The notes beneath the pieces are model-generated. The model was not told where the DNA came from. It saw only the letters and a program-made list of their open reading frames with translations, and did not search any database. Below, in pieces: positions 45,209-53,789 of a DNA stretch of 64,000 nt. Position numbers and translations under genes: made by a program. Position 1 is the first letter of the stretch, and every line of letters begins with the position of its first letter. The DNA is from Rhodocyclus tenuis (GTDB lineage: Bacteria; Pseudomonadota; Gammaproteobacteria; Burkholderiales; Rhodocyclaceae): positions 430,985-494,984 of the forward strand of contig NZ_JACIGE010000002.1 in NCBI RefSeq assembly GCF_014197755.1, read 5' to 3'.

Positions 45209-45772
45209 ATGAAAACCTTCAGGAATATAATTTTTTCGCTCAAACACAGAATATCTAACGGCAGCAGGGTTTCCATTGGCGTATATATTAAAGGCTTTGA
45301 GAACATACGACTCGGCAGAAATTGCAAAATTCACGACAGCTCGTCGCTGGACGCGTCGAGAAAAGGTCGCATCGAGTTTGGCCAAAGAGTAACCATAAAT
45401 CGTTACGCGGATTTGAAGGGCGGAGCGGGTGGAGTAAAACTTGGCGACGGAGTCGAAATCAATAACCAGACCGTGATCGACGGAACTGGCGGAATAGAGA
45501 TCGGAAACGATACGTTGATTGGTCCAGGGGCAAGAATAATTTCCTATCAGCACGAGCACGCTGCCGGGAAGCTGATTCGCCTGCAACCAACGGTGGGGAA
45601 ATCGATAAAAATCGGTAGCGGCGTCTGGATAGGTGCAAACGCCGTTATCTTGGCTGGCATCACTATCGGTGATGGAGCAGTGATCGGTGCGGGTGCGGTA
45701 GTTACGAAAGACATACCGCCAAACGCGATCGCCGTTGGAGTTCCGGCCAGAGTCAAAAGCTACCGAACCTGA
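45209..45772 (+). CDS. Left-handed beta-helix acyltransferase (WcaF/maltose O-acetyltransferase type)
   Basis: 187 residues of hexapeptide repeats ([LIV]-G-x4): ENIRLGRNCKI, GVKLGDGVEI, GIEIGNDTLIGPGARI, SIKIGSGVWIGANAVILAGITIGDGAVIGAGAVVTKD (in pieces), ending AVGVPARVKSYRT. The putative catalytic histidine is in SYQHEHAAG. Probably O-acetylates a sugar of the O-chain or core. AT-rich 5' part; no clear ribosome site before ATG 45209. Confidence 0.85.
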   Translation: MKTFRNIIFSLKHRISNGSRVSIGVYIKGFENIRLGRNCKIHDSSSLDASRKGRIEFGQRVTINRYADLKGGAGGVKLGDGVEINNQTVIDGTGGIEIGNDTLIGPGARIISYQHEHAAGKLIRLQPTVGKSIKIGSGVWIGANAVILAGITIGDGAVIGAGAVVTKDIPPNAIAVGVPARVKSYRT

Positions 45773-45871
45773 GGAACCGGGGCGAAGTCGAGTGCAGAAA
45801 ATAGTCTGATGACTGTTGCCGCCATATTCTTATCCGCCCACAGCAATGACAAATGCAAAAACCCGCCATAC

Positions 45872-46531
45872 TCAGAGCAACGGCACGCCGCTTTCCGCAG
45901 AGAATTCGCTATCAGTGGTAAAAATTGGGAGGCCGATGCTTACCGCTCTCGCCAGAACAAAGCGATCGGCGTCGACATGACCACGTAAAAAATTCAGTTT
46001 ATTGTAAGCATGACCAGCCTTGCTCAGTGAAAAACCGCTCATCACGACGCGCCTGGCGCCTAAATGCAGCGCCAGAAATGCCAAAAAAATTCCATTAGAA
46101 GGCTTCTCCGCATCAGCCAAGCTCATTTGCAGCACTTCTTCCATCACTTCTACGCGCCGCATGGTGTTCAGGAGCTTGAGTGTACCGTAGCGGTAGCGCA
46201 AAAAAAACAGCAGCAGTTTGATATGAAGACGCTTTCTCAAAGCATTCTCGTCGCTAAGAACGATTAGATTTTCTGTACCCAGACCCCGCAACGCCTTACG
46301 CGTTGCAACATTGGTCTTGAAGCTTGACTTTATCAACGAGGTATTGAAAACGGTGAATTTTGGCGACCCCGATATGCCGAAGGTCCCCAGCACTGCTTGA
46401 GATCCATTGACCGTGGCGATAGTCCAAGGCTCGCCGTTATCGGGCGGAAATATCGATCCCGGCGCCGACCCCAGAGCACAGACTTGTTGGCCATTGAGGT
46501 CGAAGGGAAGTTCGCAAGAGGCGTTTGTCAT
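45872..46531 (-). CDS. Candidate sialyltransferase-fold (GT29/GT42-like) protein in the LPS locus
   Basis: 219 residues from ATG 46531 (an upstream in-frame ATG at 46609 falls inside an inverted repeat and is less likely). VCALGSAPGSIFP near the N-terminus resembles a sialyl-motif L (G-x-GPS nucleotide loop), and KPSNGIFLAFLALHLGARRVVMSGFSL about two-thirds along resembles motif S (SSG/PSTG...ALxLG...V...GF), followed by GHAYNKLNF with a histidine. These suggest a CMP-sugar-dependent transferase. No neu/kds sugar-activating genes are near. Assignment is tentative. Confidence 0.45.
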   Translation of the reverse strand: MTNASCELPFDLNGQQVCALGSAPGSIFPPDNGEPWTIATVNGSQAVLGTFGISGSPKFTVFNTSLIKSSFKTNVATRKALRGLGTENLIVLSDENALRKRLHIKLLLFFLRYRYGTLKLLNTMRRVEVMEEVLQMSLADAEKPSNGIFLAFLALHLGARRVVMSGFSLSKAGHAYNKLNFLRGHVDADRFVLARAVSIGLPIFTTDSEFSAESGVPLL

Positions 46532-46600
46532 CGAATTTTTTGCATTTGGTTGAAGAACTGTTACCGCGTGACGGACAATTATAAGGACTTGTGCGCCCCG

Positions 46601-46632
46601 ACCCGGCATATCGACAGTAGAGTATGCCGGGT
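46601..46632. repeat. 10-bp perfect inverted repeat between divergent LPS genes
   Basis: ACCCGGCATA (46601-46610) and TATGCCGGGT (46623-46632) around a 12-base centre, in the 209-bp divergent region between the sialyltransferase-like gene and the GT9 gene. No T-run on either side, so a shared operator is more likely than a terminator. Confidence 0.5.
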
Positions 46633-46740
46633 TCGCGTGCTACCGATAGGCGATAGATACGCAACTTCGCGCCAAGTTGTCGACGTCTTACTCTATGCTG
46701 GCGTGCCAATAACAACGCACTTTACCCCACTCACCGAACC

Positions 46741-47784
46741 ATGAAAATTCGCTCCCCGCATCGCATTCTCGTCGTCCGCCGTGACAACATCGGCGACCTC
46801 GTCTGTACCACACCCTTCCTGCGAAGCTTGCGGCAAGCACTGCCAGGAGCTCACATCGCCGCCCTTGTAAACTCTTACAACCGCGCCGTACTTGACGGAA
46901 ACACCGACGTCAACGAAGTGTTTTCTTACGAAAAGCTGAAGCATCAGTCTCGAATCGGCGGCCGGGTATTGGCGCTGTATGCCCGCATGAAACTGATCGC
47001 GGACATGCGTGGGCGACGTTTCGACCTTGCCATTCTTGCAAAACCAGGCTTCGACCAGCACGGGTTGCGTATGGCAAGAATGGCTGGTGCACGCCGGATA
47101 CTTGGCTTTCCCCCTCTTCGCGGCGAAAAGGCGGACGGACTGAGCGATTTCATCACTGGAAATCCGGAAGGCTTGCACGAAGTTGAGGCTGTTGCGCTGG
47201 CCGGAAAAATGCTGGGAATCGAACAGTCGCCCGGAAAAATGCGAGTATTCCCAGACGCTGGACTCGTGGAAGACGCCCGCCGACGGCTGGAACAATGCGG
47301 TCACGGTGTGCGCTGGTTGGCGCTTCATATCAGTGCGCGGGAAAAAACAAGGCGCTGGCCGCTGGAGAAGTTCGTTGCACTGATACATGCTCTGGCGGAT
47401 ATTCCCGATCTGGGATTTGCGATCTTCTGGTCGCCTGGATCGGCAAACAACCCCATGCACCCGGGCGATGACGAGAAGGCAGCTGCACTACTCCAGCGCT
47501 GCTCAGGAAACAAGGTCGTCGCCATGCCAACGCGGCAACTGGAAGAGTTGAACGCGGGAATTGCTGCCTGCGATTATTTCCTCGGCTCAGACGGCGGTGC
47601 AATGCACGTGGCGGCAGGCCTTGATCTACCGATCGTTGCCCTGTTCGAGAACTCGGAATTCAAGCGTACGCACTGGTATCCTTGGCAAGTCAGGCACCGC
47701 CTGCTCCAGCCGCAGACATTTGCCGTCGAGGATATTGAAGAAGCGCAGGTGGAAGCTGCTATCCGGGAGATCGTCGGGGGATAG
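46741..47784 (+). CDS. GT9-family glycosyltransferase (heptosyltransferase-like)
   Basis: 347 residues. RILVVRRDNIGDLVCTTPFLRSLRQALPGA is the N-terminal GT9 signature, FDLAILAKPGFDQHGLRMARMAGARRILGF the mid-part, and FLGSDGGAMHVAAGLDLPIVALFENSEFKRTHWYPW the donor site. The third GT9 of the cluster; it may act as an O-chain or core heptosyltransferase. It ends 24 bases before the convergent polA. Confidence 0.87.
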   Translation: MKIRSPHRILVVRRDNIGDLVCTTPFLRSLRQALPGAHIAALVNSYNRAVLDGNTDVNEVFSYEKLKHQSRIGGRVLALYARMKLIADMRGRRFDLAILAKPGFDQHGLRMARMAGARRILGFPPLRGEKADGLSDFITGNPEGLHEVEAVALAGKMLGIEQSPGKMRVFPDAGLVEDARRRLEQCGHGVRWLALHISAREKTRRWPLEKFVALIHALADIPDLGFAIFWSPGSANNPMHPGDDEKAAALLQRCSGNKVVAMPTRQLEELNAGIAACDYFLGSDGGAMHVAAGLDLPIVALFENSEFKRTHWYPWQVRHRLLQPQTFAVEDIEEAQVEAAIREIVGG

Positions 47785-47808
47785 TCAGCGCAGCAAGCAA
47801 CGTGGCTG

Positions 47809-50604
47809 CTAGTGCGCCTCCCCCCAACTCGCCCCCACCCCGACCTCGACCGCCAGCGGCACCTTCAGCGTCGCCACGCGCGTCATCAGCCCCGGCAGCC
47901 TCTCCTGCACTAGCACTAGCTCGTCCGACGGCACTTCCATCACCAGTTCATCATGCACCTGCAGGACGATCCGGGTCCGTAGCGCAGCAGCGTCAATCCA
48001 GCCCTGAACCGCGATCATCGCCAGCTTGATCAGATCGGCGGCGGTGCCCTGCATCGGCGCGTTGATCGCCGCGCGTTCGGCGCCCTGGCGGCGACCCTGC
48101 TGGCTGGCGCGGATTTCAGGTAGCCACAGGCGGCGGCCGAACACCGTCTCGACGTAGCCGCGCTCGCGCGCCGCCAGGCGCGTCTCTTCCATGTAGCGGG
48201 CAACGCCGGGATAGCGCGCGAAATAGCGGTCGATGTAGGACTGCGCGGCGCCGCGGTCGAGGTCGAGCTGACGGGCGAGGCCGAAGGCGCTCATGCCGTA
48301 GATCAGGCCGAAGTTGATCACCTTGGCGACGCGCCGTTCGTCGCTGCCGACTTCGAGCGGCGTCACGCCGAAGATTTCGGCGGCGGTGGCGCGATGCACG
48401 TCCTCGCCGTGGGCGAAGGCGTCGAGCAGGCGTTCGTCGCCGGAGAGGTGCGCCATGATGCGCAGCTCGATCTGCGAATAGTCGGCCGAGACGATCACGC
48501 TGCCCGGCGGTGCGACGAAAGCCGCGCGGATGCGCCGGCCCTCACTGCTGCGCACCGGAATGTTCTGCAGGTTCGGATCGCTCGACGCCAGCCGCCCGGT
48601 GACCGCCGCCGACTGCGAAAAGCTGGTGTGCACCCGCCCGCTGGCGGCGTTGATCATGCGCGGCAGCTTGTCGGTATAGGTGCCCTTGAGCTTGGCCAGC
48701 TGCCGCGTTTCCAGCAGCAGCTTCGGCAGCGGGTAGTCGAGCGCCAGTTCGGAGAGCACTTCCTCGTCGGTCGACGGCGTGCCGCCCGGCGTCTTCTTCT
48801 TCACCGGCAGGCCGAGCTTGGTGAACAGGATTTCCGCGAGCTGCTTTGGCGACGCCAGGTTGAACGGCTGCCCGGCGAGCACGTAAGCCTCCTGCTCCAG
48901 TGCCAGCAGGCGCGTGCCGAGTTCGTGGCTCTGCTGCGCCAGCTGGCCGGCGTCGATCAGCACGCCGCTGCGCTCCATGCGGAAGAGGATCTCGCGCACC
49001 GGCATCTCGATCTCGCCGTAGATGCGCAACAGGCCGGCGTCGGCGGCGATCTGCGGGTAGAGCACCGCGTGCAGGCGCAGGCACAGGTCGGCGTCCTCGG
49101 CGGCGTAAGGCGCCGCCTGCTCGATGGCCACCTGGTCGAAGCCGATCTGCTTGGCGCCCTTGCCGCACAGCGCCTCGTAGGCGATCGTCTCCAGCCCGAG
49201 ATGGCGCCGCGCCAGCTGGCCGAGGTCGTGCCCGCGCACGCCGTCCTTGCCCGATTCAAGCACGTAGGACTGCAGCAGCGTGTCGTGGGCGATGCCTTTG
49301 ATCGCGATGCCGTGGTTGGCGAAGACGTGCTGGTCGTACTTGAGGTGCTGACCGATCTTGGCGTGCTGCGCCGATTCCAGCCACGGTTTCAGGCGCGCCA
49401 GCACCGCGTCGAGCGGCAGCTGCGGCGGTGCTTCGGTGCCGCTGTGCATCAGCGGCAGGTAGGCCGCCTCGCCAACCGCGACGGCGAAGGAGATGCCGAC
49501 CAGCCGCGCGGCGAAGGGATCGAGACTGGTCGTCTCGGTGTCGAGCGCAACGAGTTCGCAGGCCTCGATCTTCGCCAGCCAACGCTCGAAAGCGGGCCAG
49601 TCGAGGAGCGTATCGTAATGGGCGCGGTGCGCGCCGTCGTTCGCGAGCGGCAGATCGCCGGCCGGGCTCACCGCCGCGCCCGGCTCCGCTGACGACGCAG
49701 TCGCCGGTTTTTTCTCCGCCGCGGCCGTGGCATCCGCCGCCGGCACGCCAGCCTCGTCCACTTCGCGCAGCCAGCTGCGCAGCCCGTAGCGCGCGTACAG
49801 CGCCGCCAGAGCCTCGCGGTCGGGCGCAGACGGCGTGAGCTCGTCCGGCGCCAGCGGCAGATCGAGATCGCAGCGCACGGTGACGAGCTTGCGCCCGAGC
49901 GGCAGGAAAGCGAGCGCCTCGCGCAGATTGTCGCCGACGACGCCCTTGATCCCGTCGGCAGCGGCGATCACTCCGTCGAGCGAACCGTACTGCGTCAGCC
50001 ACTTCACCGCCGTCTTCGGGCCGCATTTGGCAACGCCCGGCACGTTATCGACGGCGTCGCCAACCAGCGCGAGGTAATCGACGATGCGCTCCGGCGGGAC
50101 GCCGAACTTGGCGAGCACGCCGGCCTCGTCGAGCGTTTCGCCGCTCATGGTGTTCACCAGACGCACGCGCGGGCCGACGATCTGCGCCAGATCCTTGTCA
50201 CCGGTCGACACCACGACGTCGATGCCGGCGTCTGCCGCCTGCCGCGCCAGCGTGCCGATGACGTCATCGGCCTCGACGCCCGCCTCCATCAGCAGCGGCC
50301 AGCCGGAGGCCCTGATCGCCGCGTGCAGCGGCGCGATCTGCGCCACCAGATCCTCAGGCATCGGCGGCCGCTGCGCCTTGTACTCGGGATACCACTCGTC
50401 ACGGAAAGTCGGGCCCTTGGCGTCGAAAATGCAGGCCTTGTAGACGACGTCCGCCGCCTTGTGGTCGGCTTCCAGCCGTCGTAGCATGCCGAGCACACCG
50501 TAGAGGGCGCCGGTCGGCTCGCCGTCGCGATTGCGCAGGTCGGGCAGGGCGTGGAAGGCACGGTAAAGGTACGACGAACCGTCGACCAGCAGCAGGGTGG
50601 GCAT
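47809..50604 (-). CDS. polA: DNA polymerase I
   Basis: Repair and Okazaki-fragment polymerase. 931 residues: N-terminal 5'-3' exonuclease (MPTLLLVDGSSYLYRAFHAL, GDKDLAQIV, GDAVDNVPGVAKCGPKTA), a 3'-5' proofreading domain with intact LDTET (Asp355, Glu357), and the polymerase domain with motif A SADYSQIELR (Asp708), motif B RRVAKVINFGLIYG and motif C VHDELVME (Asp885). ATG 50604 is set by the canonical N-terminus. A Pro/Ala-rich linker (about 300-330) separates exo domains. Confidence 0.97.
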   Translation of the reverse strand: MPTLLLVDGSSYLYRAFHALPDLRNRDGEPTGALYGVLGMLRRLEADHKAADVVYKACIFDAKGPTFRDEWYPEYKAQRPPMPEDLVAQIAPLHAAIRASGWPLLMEAGVEADDVIGTLARQAADAGIDVVVSTGDKDLAQIVGPRVRLVNTMSGETLDEAGVLAKFGVPPERIVDYLALVGDAVDNVPGVAKCGPKTAVKWLTQYGSLDGVIAAADGIKGVVGDNLREALAFLPLGRKLVTVRCDLDLPLAPDELTPSAPDREALAALYARYGLRSWLREVDEAGVPAADATAAAEKKPATASSAEPGAAVSPAGDLPLANDGAHRAHYDTLLDWPAFERWLAKIEACELVALDTETTSLDPFAARLVGISFAVAVGEAAYLPLMHSGTEAPPQLPLDAVLARLKPWLESAQHAKIGQHLKYDQHVFANHGIAIKGIAHDTLLQSYVLESGKDGVRGHDLGQLARRHLGLETIAYEALCGKGAKQIGFDQVAIEQAAPYAAEDADLCLRLHAVLYPQIAADAGLLRIYGEIEMPVREILFRMERSGVLIDAGQLAQQSHELGTRLLALEQEAYVLAGQPFNLASPKQLAEILFTKLGLPVKKKTPGGTPSTDEEVLSELALDYPLPKLLLETRQLAKLKGTYTDKLPRMINAASGRVHTSFSQSAAVTGRLASSDPNLQNIPVRSSEGRRIRAAFVAPPGSVIVSADYSQIELRIMAHLSGDERLLDAFAHGEDVHRATAAEIFGVTPLEVGSDERRVAKVINFGLIYGMSAFGLARQLDLDRGAAQSYIDRYFARYPGVARYMEETRLAARERGYVETVFGRRLWLPEIRASQQGRRQGAERAAINAPMQGTAADLIKLAMIAVQGWIDAAALRTRIVLQVHDELVMEVPSDELVLVQERLPGLMTRVATLKVPLAVEVGVGASWGEAH

Positions 50605-50660
50605 CGGGTAGACCGGGAAGTTGAACGACTGGACCAGCGAACGAGAAAGCGCGAAAACGA

Positions 50661-51389
50661 ATGAGCGAAAAGGAAAAAATCCCCCGCCTCGCCGACGCCG
50701 ATCAGGCTGCGCAGGCGCTGTCGGCACGGGAATCCTGGCGGATTTTCGGCATTATGGCAGAGTTCGTCGAAGGCACTGAGCGGCTGTCCGCGATCCGCCC
50801 GGCAGTGTCGATCTTCGGCAGCGCGCGCACGCCGCCGGATTCGCCGTACTACGCGCTGACGGAAAACATCGCGCGCAAGCTCTCCGACGCCGGCTTTTCG
50901 GTCATCTCCGGCGGTGGCCCCGGCATCATGGAAGCGGCCAACAAGGGCGCCTTCTTCGGCAAGTCGCCGAGCGTCGGGCTCAACATCCAGCTGCCGCGCG
51001 AACAGCACAGCAACCCCTATCAGGACATCTCGCAGAGCTTCCGCCACTTCTTCGCGCGCAAGTTCATGTTCGTCAAGTTCGCCAGCGCCTACGTCGTCAT
51101 GCCCGGCGGCTTCGGCACGCTCGACGAACTGCTCGAGGCGATGACGCTGATCCAGACCGGCAAGAGCCGCAAGATTCCGATCATCCTGGTACATGAGCCT
51201 TTCTGGCGCGGCCTGCTCGACTGGCTGCGCGAGCGGCTGGTCGGTGAAGGCATGATCGACGCCAAGGACCTCGATCTGATCCAGGTGATCGACGACCCCG
51301 ACGCCGTCGTCGAAGCGATCTTCCGCCACTACCAGACGCGCGGTTTTGCGCCGCTGCCGGTCGAGCGGGAGATGCTCCTCAACCTGTAA
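50661..51389 (+). CDS. LOG-family (TIGR00730) cytokinin-riboside phosphoribohydrolase-like protein
   Basis: 242 residues. Carries the LOG signature PGGFGTLDE (148-156) and the Arg133-Lys134 pair in FFARKFMF, plus ISGGGPGIMEAANKGAF (83-99). Members hydrolyse nucleoside 5'-monophosphates to base and ribose phosphate. Divergent from polA with 56 bases between, a frequent betaproteobacterial arrangement. Confidence 0.92.
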   Translation: MSEKEKIPRLADADQAAQALSARESWRIFGIMAEFVEGTERLSAIRPAVSIFGSARTPPDSPYYALTENIARKLSDAGFSVISGGGPGIMEAANKGAFFGKSPSVGLNIQLPREQHSNPYQDISQSFRHFFARKFMFVKFASAYVVMPGGFGTLDELLEAMTLIQTGKSRKIPIILVHEPFWRGLLDWLRERLVGEGMIDAKDLDLIQVIDDPDAVVEAIFRHYQTRGFAPLPVEREMLLNL

Positions 51390-51395
51390 TACAAT
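51390..51395 (+). promoter_or_regulatory. Putative -10 box (TACAAT) before the DUF2782 gene
   Basis: TACAATCGGC immediately after the LOG gene stop codon and 53 bases before the next start. No convincing -35. Confidence 0.35.
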
Positions 51396-51448
51396 CGGCA
51401 TCACACAGGCACTCGCGGCCTGCTGCGTCATCTTCAAGAGAGTCCGCC

Positions 51449-51802
51449 ATGCGCCGATCGCTGCCCCCGTCCTTCTCCCTGCTCCTGCTGCTGGCCTGCG
51501 CCGGCAGCGCCTTTGCCCAGCAGTCGGGCGATCTGCAACCGCTGCCCGCCGTCCCCCCGCCGCCGCCGGAAATGGTTCCCTTTGACGCCGCGCTCGAACC
51601 GCAGGTGACGATCAAGAAGCGCGAAGCCGACACCGTCGAGGAGTTCCGCGCAAACGGCAAGCTGTACATGATCAAGGTGACGCCGGCCAACGGCCTGCCG
51701 CCGTATTACCTGATCGACAACCGCGGCGACGGCAGCTTCACGCGCACCGATTCGCTCGACCACGGCATCCAGGTGCCGCAGTGGATCATCGGCACCTTCT
51801 GA
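51449..51802 (+). CDS. DUF2782-type periplasmic protein
   Basis: 117 residues. A signal peptide (cleavage near AFAQ, about residue 23) is followed by a Pro-rich stretch and a compact domain with VTIKKREADTVEEFRANGKLYMIKVTPANGLPPYYLID and a C-terminal IQVPQWIIGTF. This matches the DUF2782 proteins commonly encoded between polA and thrB in betaproteobacteria. Function unknown. Confidence 0.85.
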   Translation: MRRSLPPSFSLLLLLACAGSAFAQQSGDLQPLPAVPPPPPEMVPFDAALEPQVTIKKREADTVEEFRANGKLYMIKVTPANGLPPYYLIDNRGDGSFTRTDSLDHGIQVPQWIIGTF

Positions 51803-51908
51803 GGCCGCCGCGGGCGGCCGCAGCGCCGGCGCCCTGACTTGCCGGCGCTGCCTCGACTGCCGCCACCGCCGCCCCAGCTCAGCGCAGCCACCCACGCCAG
51901 TCGCCAGC

Positions 51909-52874
51909 ATGTCAGTCTTTACCCCGCTCACTCCAGACCAGGTCGGCAGCTGGCTGAAGCGCTATTCGCTTGGCGCGCTCGAGCGGCTTGAAGGCGTTGC
52001 CGAGGGACTGCAGAACTCGAACTTCTTCGTCGACACCGTGCACGGTCGCTATGTACTGACGGTGTTCGAGCAGTTCAATCGCGAGGAGCTGCCCTTCTTC
52101 GTCAATCTCATGGCACATCTGGCGCGGCATGGCATTCCCTGCCCGACGCCGATTGCCAACCGCGACAACGAATACGTCGGCGAAATCGCCGGCAAACCGG
52201 CAATCATCGTCACCCGCCTCGGCGGCCGTTCGCTCACGCAAGCTGGCGTTGCGCATTGCGCCGCCATCGGCACCCTGCTCGGCGATCTGCACGTCGCCGC
52301 GCAATCCTGCGGCGTGCGCCAGAAACACCAGCGCGGCGCCGCCTGGCGGCGCGAGACGGCCAAGCAGCTGCTGCCGCTGCTCGCCGCCGACGATGCCGCG
52401 CTGCTGCGCGACGAAATCCGCCACGAAGCGCAGCAAGTCAGCGGTGAACTGCCGCGCGGCATCATCCACGCCGACCTGTTCCGCGACAATGTGCTGTTCG
52501 ACGGCGAACGCGTCAGCGGCCTGCTCGACTTCTATTTCGCCGGCGTTGACGCGCTGCTCTTCGACCTCGCCGTCGCCGCCAACGACTGGTGCCGTGGCGC
52601 TGAGGAAGGCGGCGAACTCGACGCAGCGCGTACCGTCGCGCTGCTCAACGCCTACCACGCCGTGCGCCCGCTGAGCGAACGCGAACACCTTGCCTGGCCG
52701 GCGATGCTGCGCGCCGCCGCGCTGCGTTTCTGGCTGTCACGACTGCTCGACGCACACCGGCCGCGCACTGGCGAACTTGTCGCCCGGCGCGACCCCGACG
52801 AGTACCGCAGGCTGCTGCGTGGGCACATCGCCGCCAACCGCCGGCAGGTATGGATCGACCCGCCGGCTGCCTGA
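51909..52874 (+). CDS. thrB: Homoserine kinase, type II (aminoglycoside-phosphotransferase fold)
   Basis: Phosphorylates homoserine for threonine synthesis. 321 residues. It is the Pseudomonas-type ThrB with an APH fold, not a GHMP kinase: VAEGLQNSNFFVDTVHGRYVLTVFE (nucleotide region), the catalytic GIIHADLFRDNVLF and metal-binding LLDFYFAGVDALLFDLA. Followed closely by two membrane protein genes. Confidence 0.95.
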   Translation: MSVFTPLTPDQVGSWLKRYSLGALERLEGVAEGLQNSNFFVDTVHGRYVLTVFEQFNREELPFFVNLMAHLARHGIPCPTPIANRDNEYVGEIAGKPAIIVTRLGGRSLTQAGVAHCAAIGTLLGDLHVAAQSCGVRQKHQRGAAWRRETAKQLLPLLAADDAALLRDEIRHEAQQVSGELPRGIIHADLFRDNVLFDGERVSGLLDFYFAGVDALLFDLAVAANDWCRGAEEGGELDAARTVALLNAYHAVRPLSEREHLAWPAMLRAAALRFWLSRLLDAHRPRTGELVARRDPDEYRRLLRGHIAANRRQVWIDPPAA

Positions 52875-52898
52875 GCCGGGTTCGACGACGCGCCCGCC

Positions 52899-53636
52899 AT
52901 GGAAAACTTCCCCCTCCCTGCACTCCCGTTTGCCGGCAGCAGCCGCAGGGCGCCGCCGAGCGCCGCATTCGACTGGTTCCGTCAGGGCTGGGCGATGTTC
53001 ATGGTCAACGCCGGCGTCTGGGTAGCCATCGCCGTGCTCTTCATCGTTGCCATGTTCGGTCTGTCGATCGTGCCGCTGATCGGCCAGCTTGCTGCCAACC
53101 TGTTGCTGCCGGTGTTTTGCGCCGGGCTGATGTTCGCCAGCCGTCGCGCCGCCGCTGGCGAATCGCCAACCGTCGCCGACCTGTTTGCCGGCTTTCGCGT
53201 CAACACCGGCCCGCTCGTGTTGCTCGGCGTTCTCTACATGCTCGGCATGCTGGCGATCAGTGCGGTGGTTTTCCTGCTCGCCGGCGGCAGTCTGGCCGGT
53301 GCTGTCGCCCTCGGCCGTCCGGCCGGCTTCGGTTTCGCCTTCGGCGGCATGATGCTCGCCATGCTCATCTGGCTGGCGCTGTCGGTGCCGCTGCTCATGG
53401 CGATCTGCTTTGCGCCGGCGCTGGTCGCCTTTCACGACATGGCGCCGCTAGCGGCACTGAAAGCGAGTTTCGCTGCCTGTCTGAAGAACGCCGTCGTTTT
53501 CCTCGTCTATGGACTGATCACTCTGGTGCTCTGCTTTTTCGCCGCGCTGCCGGCCGGCATCGGCTTCCTCGTCCTGCTGCCGGTGCTCGCCGGATCGCTG
53601 TACGCCGCGTACCGCGACATCTTCGTCGGAGCATGA
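52899..53636 (+). CDS. BPSS1780-type inner-membrane protein (copy 1)
   Basis: 245 residues, about six transmembrane helices. FDWFRQGWAMFMVNAGVW at the N-terminus, LLLPVFCAGLMFASRRAAAGE, DLFAGFR and FAPALVAFHDMAPLAALKASFAACLKN match the pattern of the BPSS1780 family of unknown function. 24 bases after thrB; a paralogue follows. Confidence 0.85.
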   Translation: MENFPLPALPFAGSSRRAPPSAAFDWFRQGWAMFMVNAGVWVAIAVLFIVAMFGLSIVPLIGQLAANLLLPVFCAGLMFASRRAAAGESPTVADLFAGFRVNTGPLVLLGVLYMLGMLAISAVVFLLAGGSLAGAVALGRPAGFGFAFGGMMLAMLIWLALSVPLLMAICFAPALVAFHDMAPLAALKASFAACLKNAVVFLVYGLITLVLCFFAALPAGIGFLVLLPVLAGSLYAAYRDIFVGA

Positions 53637-53789
53637 GCGACATGCAGAACATGAGCGAACCGTGCGGCGAGTGCCTGCTTGCCTTACCATGCGGGCTTTT
53701 GGCACGGTCGCGCGATTGAACGCCTGCGGCACGGCATCCTTCTTCTACCGGATCATGACACACCGCTTCCGTTCCCTGCCGCTCCCGCC

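Noticed and set aside
46532..46609. Longer N-terminus of the sialyltransferase-like protein
   Set aside because: The upstream ATG falls in a 10-bp inverted repeat and the added residues are not hydrophobic enough for a signal or anchor; neither start has a clear ribosome site, so some doubt remains.
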